7,423 bases of DNA from DATGHS01 sp035307785. GTDB lineage: Bacteria; Planctomycetota; Planctomycetia; Gemmatales; Gemmataceae. Every line of letters begins with the position of its first letter. The stretch's first letter is position 1. Where the stretch lies: contig DATGHS010000248.1 of assembly GCA_035307785.1 (NCBI GenBank), forward strand, positions 1 through 7,423. Direction: 5' to 3'. Shown here in pieces: positions 1 through 4,436 of the stretch. A program made the translations under genes and the position numbers. The notes under the pieces were generated by a model. The model saw nothing but the letters and a program-made list of their open reading frames with translations. It made no database searches and was not told the DNA's origin.

Positions 1-307
1 GATCCATCCGGCCGTCATTATCGAAATCGAAAATGGCGACCCCCGAGCCCACCATTTGCGGCATGAAGAACTTTTCCGGCGGCATCGGGCCGATGTCGTG
101 GACGAAATCGATACCCCATTTCTCAGTGACGTCGGTGAACCATTGGGGGGCATGGGGTTGATCGGATTGGGAGTTCGGCGTGGATCGGTCACCCTGCCGA
201 CAAGCTAATCCGAAAACGGCTAACAACAGAAGTGTACCGGCCGCGACGAATAAATGCCGACCTGCTCGGACAACCAACGGGTGATGGGCAAACCGTGAAG
301 AGAACAT
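1..307 (-). CDS. N-terminus of an exported FG-GAP/VCBS-repeat (CRTAC1-like) protein, cut by the window edge
   Basis: Reading the minus strand from the ATG at 307-305 gives 102 open codons running off the left edge. Residues 1-18 are basic and 19-35 are hydrophobic. They end in FGLAC (Cys36), a lipobox-like site with Gly instead of the usual Leu at -3, so lipoprotein processing is possible but not certain. From about residue 55 the sequence follows the start of CRTAC1/ASPIC-UnbV-type proteins: WFTDVTEKWGIDFVHD, then MVGSGVAIFDFDNDG, whose DFDNDGRMD is the Asp/Asn-rich calcium-loop motif of FG-GAP/VCBS beta-propeller repeats. An in-frame TAG at 331-329 lies eight codons upstream, so the start is ATG 307 or, less likely, TTG at 322. 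No clear Shine-Dalgarno precedes it. The gene lies 118 bases behind the lipoprotein gene on the same strand. Known for the family: extracellular or envelope propellers, mostly without assigned function. Substrate or partner is unknown here. Confidence 0.8.
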   Translation of the reverse strand, partial: MFSSRFAHHPLVVRAGRHLFVAAGTLLLLAVFGLACRQGDRSTPNSQSDQPHAPQWFTDVTEKWGIDFVHDIGPMPPEKFFMPQMVGSGVAIFDFDNDGRMD

Positions 308-365
308 GAGAGTAGCAAACAAAAAGCACTACGCAAATTGCCCATCCGGTTGATACATCGTCGAA

Positions 366-415
366 CCGGAAGCTCGTGCGGCCGTTACGTTGGCAACGGA
401 TGCACGAGCCACCGG
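366..415 (-). terminator. Stem-loop behind the small lipoprotein gene, terminator-like but without a U-tract
   Basis: An inverted repeat pairs 372-379 (GCTCGTGC) with 402-409, extended outward by CCGG at 366-369 and 412-415 across a two-base internal loop, and inward by CCGTT 382-386 with AACGG 395-399 around an 8-base loop. It lies in the 118-base spacer between the lipoprotein stop (426) and the next start (307). No run of U follows on the sense strand, so it may be a Rho-independent-like barrier, an mRNA 3'-end stabiliser or a leader structure. A second possible hairpin, 345-351 with 364-370 (TCCGGTT/AACCGGA), competes for bases 366-369. The rest of the spacer shows no ORF and no convincing promoter. 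Confidence 0.4.
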
Positions 416-425
416 TCGGACAGAA

Positions 426-896
426 TCAATCCTTCAAGTCGATGTTGAACTCCGTCGTTGGGCTTTTCACGTCGACGGTCAAACCTGACTTATCGTAGTC
501 GTTGTATTTCTCTGGCGAGGCTATTGTGTTTTTGGGTTTTTCCATGTCTTTGGGAATTCCCCCACCCTTATTCTCGCGCATTTTGGCGGCCAGTTGCTTA
601 TTGAATTCGATCGCGGAATCATCGACCCAACCGACTTTTACCTTGGCAGCCCCCGGCGGCACTCCCTTTATCACGTAGGTGCCGTCCGATTGGATCGCGC
701 CATAATGCGTGGTTCCTTTGGCGCTCATGACGGTGACCTCGCCCTTGTCAACGGTCTTGCCGTTGTAGGTCACTTTGCCTTTCACGTCTGCTTTGGAATC
801 GGCGCAGCCCGTGAAAGCCGCCATGGCCATTCCCAGCAAGGCGAGACTGCCGGCGCGGGCCCAGCGTGAACGAATTTGCTCTTTCATCCGAAGCAT
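426..896 (-). CDS. Small lipoprotein with a carboxypeptidase-regulatory-like beta-sandwich domain
   Basis: 156 residues. Residues 1-14 are basic, 15-28 hydrophobic, and the lipobox AFTGC puts the lipidated cysteine at residue 31, so the protein is probably membrane-anchored and exported. Residues about 36-90 match the carboxypeptidase-regulatory-like fold: VKGKVTYNGKTVDKGEVTV, then SDGTYVIKGVPPGAAKVKV. The tail has the SPEKYNDYDKSGLTVDVK pattern and ends FNIDLKD, which is typical of the many short planctomycete lipoproteins of this kind. Its function is unknown; such domains usually serve as structural or binding modules, not enzymes. The start at 896 is preceded by GGGGGAAA (911-904), about 10 bases before ATG; an alternative Met at 887 lacks a better site. 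It lies behind the DUF1559 gene, a frequent partner, but an intrinsic terminator separates the two, so it may need its own promoter or terminator read-through. I could not identify a promoter in 897-990. Confidence 0.85.
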   Translation of the reverse strand: MLRMKEQIRSRWARAGSLALLGMAMAAFTGCADSKADVKGKVTYNGKTVDKGEVTVMSAKGTTHYGAIQSDGTYVIKGVPPGAAKVKVGWVDDSAIEFNKQLAAKMRENKGGGIPKDMEKPKNTIASPEKYNDYDKSGLTVDVKSPTTEFNIDLKD

Positions 897-990
897 TTTG
901 ATGTTTCCCCCAAGTCGAATCTTTGCAACTTAGAAATGGTTCAACCGGCGCCGCAGGCCCCAAGCCTTGCGACACGATGATTGGTGTTTC

Positions 991-1043
991 AAAAGAAAAA
1001 CAGGCGGCATTCTATGTTCAGCGAACAATGAATGCCACCTGTT
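991..1043 (-). terminator. Strong intrinsic terminator of the DUF1559 gene
   Basis: On the sense (minus) strand a 14-base-pair stem, AACAGGTGGCATTC (1043-1030) with GAATGCCGCCTGTT (1012-999), contains one U-G wobble. After a 2x2 internal loop an inner 5-bp stem (TGTTC/GAACA, three-base loop) continues it. The stem runs into TTTTTCTTTT (1000-991). The structure begins 13 bases behind the TAA at 1059-1057. Stem, position and U-tract all agree with Rho-independent termination in the minus direction. The wobble pairs only in the minus-strand transcript; on the plus strand it would be a C-A mismatch. Confidence 0.9.
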
Positions 1044-1056
1044 GTCGTCTCAAGCC

Positions 1057-1977
1057 TTAGTAATTGGGATTGAATACCTCACCGCCAGCCTTGGTGGCCA
1101 TGGGCACCGTAATTGGTTGCGCTTGCCAGGGGAAAAAGTGCACGGACCCATCGCCGAATAGCCAGTTGGCCCCCACCGAGTGCATGCCATAGAAGTGCTG
1201 ACTGTGGCAATTCTTGCTGGGGACGCCCGGCCCGAAGATAAATGGCGGGTTCGAGGCACACGGTGGCGGCGGACTGCCCGGAGGCGGATCGTCGTTCCCA
1301 TAGAACTGAATCCAGTTCTGGACGCTGAGCAAGCAGTCGTAATCGCTCACGCTCCACCAGCCCCAGTACAGGTCAGCAGCCGGCGGCCGTTCGCCGACCA
1401 TCAGCGTGTTCGAGGTGCCATCCACGATATCGGTCAGCCGAACGCCCGTGGAGGAGATGTCGAAAATACCATTGGTGGGACCAAAGAACTGAGCGGTCTG
1501 GTTGTTATCGGCGCCCGTAACGCCCAGGTAGGAAGTCATACCGCCATTCCCATTCAAGCCGCCATTGGTAATGATGCGCGGGTCGGAGGGACAGGTGAAA
1601 ATAGGCACAGGTCGCGTGTAGTTGTTAAAGAACGCACCGACGTTAAAGCTCGGATATGCGGTAAGCGCTTTCTTCAAATTGTCCTGCTCGATAAACGGCA
1701 GGAGATCGCACATCCAGCCACCGTACACCGTGAATACTTGGCTCTGCTGTTGCGCAGGAACCTGTAGGTCACCACGAGGACACGGCAGCTTGCCGAATGT
1801 ATCGTGGTAATTGTGCAACCCGAGGCCAATCTGCTTGAGATTGTTCTGGCATTTGGTCCGAGCCGCCGCCTCGCGCACTTTTTGCACCGCGGGCAACAAC
1901 AAGCCGATCAGGATGGCGATGATTGCTATCACCACCAGCAGTTCCACCAGGGTGAAACCCTTTCGCCGAAACAACAT
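1057..1977 (-). CDS. DUF1559 family pseudopilin-like protein with prepilin signal and H-X9-DG C-terminus
   Basis: 306 residues. The N-terminus is a type IV prepilin/type II secretion pseudopilin signal: basic MLFRRKG, predicted cleavage after Gly7, then FTLVELL with Glu12 as the conserved +5 residue, and a hydrophobic helix at about 8-29 followed by the PAVQKVREAAAR amphipathic segment. DUF1559 landmarks follow: CQNNLKQIGLGLHNYHDTFGKLP (43-65), IFTCPSDPR (126-134), GTSNTLMVGER (187-197), and the C-terminal H-X9-DG motif at His266 to Asp276-Gly277. A Pro-rich low-complexity stretch lies at 231-239. Known: planctomycete genomes carry many DUF1559 paralogues, thought to be processed by prepilin peptidase and displayed in the envelope; individual roles are unknown. 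The start is fixed by GGAGG at 1988-1984, six bases before ATG. A strong terminator follows the stop, so this looks like a monocistronic unit or the first gene of an attenuated pair with the lipoprotein. Confidence 0.95.
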   Translation of the reverse strand: MLFRRKGFTLVELLVVIAIIAILIGLLLPAVQKVREAAARTKCQNNLKQIGLGLHNYHDTFGKLPCPRGDLQVPAQQQSQVFTVYGGWMCDLLPFIEQDNLKKALTAYPSFNVGAFFNNYTRPVPIFTCPSDPRIITNGGLNGNGGMTSYLGVTGADNNQTAQFFGPTNGIFDISSTGVRLTDIVDGTSNTLMVGERPPAADLYWGWWSVSDYDCLLSVQNWIQFYGNDDPPPGSPPPPCASNPPFIFGPGVPSKNCHSQHFYGMHSVGANWLFGDGSVHFFPWQAQPITVPMATKAGGEVFNPNY

Positions 1978-1983
1978 AACGAA

Positions 1984-1988
1984 CCTCC
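1984..1988 (-). promoter_or_regulatory. Ribosome binding site of the DUF1559 gene
   Basis: A full GGAGG on the minus strand, six bases before the ATG at 1977. It supports this Met as the start, which also places the prepilin cleavage site at the usual six to seven residues from the N-terminus. Confidence 0.85.
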
Positions 1989-2225
1989 AGGAGACGAAAA
2001 TGAGAATACGATCAAGCCATCACCGCGCAAGGGGCAAACGACGACCAGGCAAAAACATAATAACGACGAAACTTTGCGAGGAGAGGGTTGGGAAAATGAG
2101 AAACCTGAATTCCCTTGATGGAACATCTGACCGGTTAACGGGCGAGTCAATCAGGTTTGATTCAGGCACCTACTGATTTCCCCAACTTATCATACATTTC
2201 TAAGGAATCGGGCTGATGATTGCAA

Positions 2226-2258
2226 GAAAAATCGGAATTATTTTCAGCATTTGCTGAA
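2226..2258 (-). terminator. Possible weak terminator of the DUF1501 transcript
   Basis: On the sense strand TTCAGC (2258-2253), loop AAAT, GCTGAA (2248-2243) form a perfect 6-bp stem-loop, followed by an A/T-rich stretch ending in ATTTTT at 2231-2226. The stem is short and the T-run is about 11 bases away, so termination here would be weak or Rho-assisted. It is the best candidate between the DUF1501 stop at 2315 and the next gene. Confidence 0.3.
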
Positions 2259-2314
2259 CGGACGTCCCGGCAGCTCACAATTTCACATTTCTACCGGTTG
2301 CCCCGTTAGAATCC

Positions 2315-3769
2315 TCAAGCCAGCAATTCCCGAACCACGCGCGCGCTTTCCACGCCCGTAAGCTTAAAATCCAACCCCTGGTACCGGAAGGAGAAGCGCT
2401 CGTGATCGAAGCCTAGCAGGTGGAGCACCGTGGCATGGAAGTCGCGAATGTGCACGGGGTCGCGGATGATGTTGTAGGAAAAGTCGTCGGTCTCGCCGTA
2501 GATCGTGCCGCCTTTCGCGCCGCCGCCAGCCATCCACATGGTGAAGCAGCGCGGATGGTGATCGCGGCCGTAATTCGTGTGGCTCAGCCCGCCCTGCGAA
2601 TAAATGGTGCGGCCGAATTCCCCGCCCCAAATGACCAGCGTATTTTCCAGCATGCCGCGTTGCTTCAGGTCCTGGATCAAACCATAGCAGGCCTGGTCCA
2701 CGTCGCGGCACTGGTCGGGCAGCCGGCCGGCGGCATTGGCATGCGTGTCCCAGTTGTTGTGGTAAATCTGCACAAAGCGCACGCCGCGCTCCACCAGCCG
2801 CCGCGCGAGCAGCACCGAATTCGCGAAGGACCCTGGGCTCTTCGCCGCTTCACCATAAAGCTTGAACGTCTGCTGCGGTTCGGTTTGGATGTTCGTCAAC
2901 TCCGGCACGCTGGCCTGCATGCGGAAGGCAAGTTCATACTGCTCGATACGGGTGTGCGTCTCTGGGTCGCCGGCCAGTTGATATTGCATTTCGTTCAGTT
3001 TTCTCAGGCCATCTAGGGTCTTGCGGCGGGTATCGGCATTTACGCCCGGCGGATTGTTGATGTACAGGATCGGATCGCCCGCCGAGCGGAACGAGACACC
3101 GGCATGCTCGCCGGAAAGGAAGCCCGCCGACCAGAGCCGGGCCGAGATCGCCTGCACCTGCTCGGTATTGGTCGAGCGGGCGAACAGCACCACAAACGTG
3201 GGCAAATTGTTATTGAGCGAGCCGAGGCCGTACGAGGCCCAGGCGCCGAGGCAGGGCCGCCCAGTGACCTGGTTGCCGGTTTGCATCGCGGTGATCGCCG
3301 GCTCGTGGTTGATGGCTTCGGTGTGCATACTTCGGATAAAGCACATGTCATCGACCATCTTCGCGGTCCAGGGCAGCAGTTCGCTCACCCACATGCCGCT
3401 CTTGCCGTGTTGCTTGAACTTAAACTTTGAGGGGGCAATCGGAAAGCGCGCCTGGCCGGAAGTCATGGTCGTGAGCCGCTGGCCCATGCGCACCGAATCG
3501 GGCAAATCCTTGTCGTACCATTTTTCCATGACCGGTTTGTAGTCGTACAGGTCCATCTGCCCCGGCCCGCCGACCATGTGCAAGTAAATGACATGCTGTG
3601 CCTTGGCCGGGAAATGCGGCCGGTGGGCCGTGGACGATGGCAGCAATTCGGAGCCGCAGGCGCGCTCGCCGAACAGCGAGGCCAACGCCGCGCCGCCGAG
3701 AACGTGGGAGCCGGCCTGGAAGAAGTAGCGCCGCGTCATGTTGCGGCGGAAGTCGTCGAAGAGATTCAT
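2315..3769 (-). CDS. DUF1501 family protein with Tat-type signal (alkaline-phosphatase-like fold)
   Basis: 484 residues, normal full length for DUF1501. The N-terminus has a twin-arginine motif, TRRYFF (12-17), then a moderately hydrophobic stretch GGAALASLFG (25-34), so export in folded form is likely. Family landmarks: HMVGGPGQMDLYDYKP (64-79), NHEPAITAMQTGN (154-166), GAWASYGLGS (175-184), YHNNWDTHAN (336-345), VIWGGEFGRT (379-388), GRDHHPRCFTMWMAGGG (401-417). The family belongs to the alkaline-phosphatase-like clan; the Asp/His residues at 73, 341, 343 and 404-405 are plausible metal ligands (inference). No reaction has been assigned. DUF1501 genes usually follow a PSCyt1/DUF1549/DUF1553 gene, and one lies upstream here, but a toxin-antitoxin pair intervenes. 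Only five bases separate the toxin stop from this ATG, so translational coupling is likely. Confidence 0.95.
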   Translation of the reverse strand: MNLFDDFRRNMTRRYFFQAGSHVLGGAALASLFGERACGSELLPSSTAHRPHFPAKAQHVIYLHMVGGPGQMDLYDYKPVMEKWYDKDLPDSVRMGQRLTTMTSGQARFPIAPSKFKFKQHGKSGMWVSELLPWTAKMVDDMCFIRSMHTEAINHEPAITAMQTGNQVTGRPCLGAWASYGLGSLNNNLPTFVVLFARSTNTEQVQAISARLWSAGFLSGEHAGVSFRSAGDPILYINNPPGVNADTRRKTLDGLRKLNEMQYQLAGDPETHTRIEQYELAFRMQASVPELTNIQTEPQQTFKLYGEAAKSPGSFANSVLLARRLVERGVRFVQIYHNNWDTHANAAGRLPDQCRDVDQACYGLIQDLKQRGMLENTLVIWGGEFGRTIYSQGGLSHTNYGRDHHPRCFTMWMAGGGAKGGTIYGETDDFSYNIIRDPVHIRDFHATVLHLLGFDHERFSFRYQGLDFKLTGVESARVVRELLA

Positions 3770-3774
3770 GGAGT

Positions 3775-4089
3775 TTATCCTCGAATAAATGACTCACATA
3801 TTTTTTTCCGGTGCCCGGGCCGCCGACTGCCGTGGGTTATGGCATGTACGCGTACGAATGCTGGTGTGATTCGGTAATAAATTACAAATGAAAACTGTCG
3901 CGCCACAACAAATCGATAACGCGATCGCCCATACCTTCCGCCTGTTTCTGCAAATTCGGAAATCAATTGCAACAAGCGATCAATTTCCTGTTCAAAGTCA
4001 CTGCCGAGACCTGGTCGTTGTTCTTCCAGATAAGCATAAGCCCGGATTAATTTGATTTCCGCTTTATGTGTGAGGACGACGACTTTCAT
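3775..4089 (-). CDS. RelE/ParE superfamily toxin of a type II toxin-antitoxin pair
   Basis: 104 residues, the usual size for this family. I chose the ATG at 4089 because the protein then begins MKVVVLTHKAEIKLIRAYAYL, the normal first strand and helix, and GGAGA lies seven bases upstream; a longer reading from 4206 only adds out-of-frame antitoxin sequence. Family landmarks: YAYLEEQRPGLGSDFEQEID (18-37), SEFAETGGRYG (44-54), and the core FSFVIYYRITPAFVRVHAITHGSRRP (66-91), matching the F-x-x-x-YYR and H-x-x-R-x-P pattern of ParE-like toxins. Family knowledge: RelE members cleave mRNA at the ribosome, ParE members block gyrase; sequence alone does not decide which applies. It overlaps the antitoxin gene by 26 bases. 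The last eight residues (ICESFIRG), after a run of seven A, go beyond the usual family end and overlap the DUF1501 leader. Confidence 0.85.
   Translation of the reverse strand: MKVVVLTHKAEIKLIRAYAYLEEQRPGLGSDFEQEIDRLLQLISEFAETGGRYGRSRYRFVVARQFSFVIYYRITPAFVRVHAITHGSRRPGHRKKICESFIRG
3778..3782 (-). promoter_or_regulatory. DUF1501 ribosome binding site, inside the end of the toxin gene
   Basis: GAGGA on the minus strand at 3782-3778, eight bases before the ATG at 3769. It coincides with the last two sense codons of the toxin (Arg103, Gly104), directly before its TAA at 3777-3775. Ribosomes ending on the toxin frame would therefore stop on top of the DUF1501 initiation region. Confidence 0.8.
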
Positions 4090-4318
4090 TCCGGCGTCTC
4101 CGGCGAAGGTCCGCCAACACTTCCTTGGCCGGTTTTTCGCCCATGCGGCCGGCTTCGACTTCCGCGTCACGCCGCTCCAGTTCCGCAAGCCACTCATCGC
4201 CCTCAACAGGTCTCAACGTGAATTCCTGCAGATCAAGCAAGAAGCGGAGAATCTCCTGGCGATCCTCGTGATCAAGCGCTATAATCTGCTTCTTCAATTT
4301 CTGCGCGCTTTTGGTCAT
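4064..4318 (-). CDS. Addiction-module antitoxin, PF09720-like (Unstab_antitox)
   Basis: 84 residues, normal for the family. The N-terminal half has a helix of the type ALDHEDRQEILRFLLDL (14-30). The C-terminal half carries the family signature: EWLAELERRDAEVEAG (42-57), then KPAKEVLADLRRR (62-74), as in the pattern x-W-x-x-E-x-x-R-R-x-x-E-x-x-x-G followed by P-x-x-E-V-x-x-x-L. The extreme C-terminus is very basic (RRRRRNESRRPHT), partly because it is encoded in the stretch shared with the toxin gene. The antitoxin is expected to bind and neutralise the downstream toxin and to be unstable without it. The start at 4318 has GGAGAA nine bases upstream. It is the first gene of the pair, 117 bases behind the DUF1553 stop, after the heptamer array and a stem-loop that could serve as operator or RNA structure. 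I see no clear promoter of its own. Confidence 0.85.
   Translation of the reverse strand: MTKSAQKLKKQIIALDHEDRQEILRFLLDLQEFTLRPVEGDEWLAELERRDAEVEAGRMGEKPAKEVLADLRRRRRNESRRPHT
4097..4101 (-). promoter_or_regulatory. Toxin ribosome binding site, inside the antitoxin gene
   Basis: GGAGA on the minus strand at 4101-4097, seven bases before the toxin ATG at 4089. It lies inside the antitoxin coding region, so toxin synthesis is probably coupled to antitoxin translation. It decides the toxin start. Confidence 0.75.
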
Positions 4319-4327
4319 AAAACCCTA

Positions 4328-4333
4328 TTCTCC
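4328..4333 (-). promoter_or_regulatory. Antitoxin ribosome binding site
   Basis: GGAGAA on the minus strand at 4333-4328, nine bases before the ATG at 4318. A second purine run, AGGG, is too close to the start to be preferred. The site begins just six bases downstream of the large stem-loop, so stem formation could affect its accessibility. Confidence 0.65.
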
Positions 4334-4338
4334 GTATT

Positions 4339-4388
4339 GCTTGCATTTCGCGTCCGTCGACGTCCGACGGCGGGCGCGAAACGCAAGC
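4339..4388 (-). promoter_or_regulatory. Large two-tier stem-loop between DUF1553 and the antitoxin gene
   Basis: On the sense strand GCTTGCGTTTCGCG (4388-4375) pairs with CGCGAAATGCAAGC (4352-4339) over 14 positions, the single non-Watson-Crick pair being G-U. Inside, CCGTCG (4370-4365) pairs with CGACGG (4359-4354) around a five-base loop. On the plus strand the same odd pair would be an A-C mismatch, which favours an RNA structure in the operon transcript over a DNA palindrome. No U-tract follows (AATACGG comes next), so it is not a normal terminator. Possible roles: intercistronic stabiliser that sets different levels of DUF1553 and the downstream genes, control of the antitoxin ribosome binding site, or an operator for toxin-antitoxin autoregulation. 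Confidence 0.6.
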
Positions 4389-4394
4389 CGTCGT

Positions 4395-4436
4395 TGACTC
4401 CTAACCCCTGCTTCCTGATCCTTGACTCCAGACTCC
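4395..4436. repeat. Degenerate heptamer tandem array, six units
   Basis: Plus-strand units in exact register: TGACTCC, TAACCCC, TGCTTCC, TGATCCT, TGACTCC, AGACTCC; consensus TGACTCC. On the sense strand the consensus is GGAGTCA. The last unit shares one base with the TAG stop of the DUF1553 gene (4438-4436), so the array begins immediately behind the coding region and ends just before the stem-loop at 4388. Units 1 and 5 are identical and unit 6 differs at one base; units 2-4 differ at two positions each, suggesting decay of an older array. Comparable short tandem heptanucleotides are known from filamentous cyanobacteria (STRR elements), but homology is not implied. Confidence 0.7.

Larger units (their letters stand above)
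1978..2314. other. 337-base non-coding spacer and leader upstream of the DUF1559 gene
   Basis: No ORF here resembles a protein; the plus-strand readings are shadows. The region is visibly richer in A and T than the genes on both sides. It should hold the end of the DUF1501 transcript and the promoter and leader of the DUF1559 gene. A TATGAT hexamer (minus strand, 2194-2189) and a TATTAT in the stretch near 2060 resemble -10 boxes, but neither has a convincing -35 at 16-18 bases. A TTGACT at 2150-2145 lacks a -10. The heptamer ACCGGTT occurs twice on the plus strand (2130-2136 and 2293-2299). No tRNA or recognisable riboswitch was found by eye. Confidence 0.5.

Noticed and set aside
2046..2060. 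Sigma-54-like promoter TGGTCGTCGTTTGC on the minus strand upstream of DUF1559.
   Set aside because: GG and GC elements are nine bases apart instead of ten, and the CAC after TGG is missing.
2122..2150. TTGACT at 2150-2145 as a -35 box for the DUF1559 gene.
   Set aside because: At 17-base spacing the -10 position reads GATGTT, a poor match; no alternative nearby is better.
2420..3542. Plus-strand open frames opposite the DUF1501 gene.
   Set aside because: Antisense shadows of a full-length conserved gene; no ribosome binding sites or recognisable domains.
3801..3807. A7 run in the toxin gene as a programmed frameshift site.
   Set aside because: One shifted frame stops almost at once; the other only runs into DUF1501 sequence out of frame. 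No downstream stimulatory structure was seen.
4090..4206. Upstream extension of the toxin reading frame to a Met at 4206.
   Set aside because: The added 39 residues are the antitoxin gene read in another frame; family alignment and the GGAGA site both support the start at 4089.
4339..4436. Array plus stem-loop as a CRISPR array or as an insertion-sequence end.
   Set aside because: Heptamers without spacers do not fit CRISPR; there is no transposase, no matching inverted repeat at the other side of the toxin-antitoxin pair and no clear target duplication.
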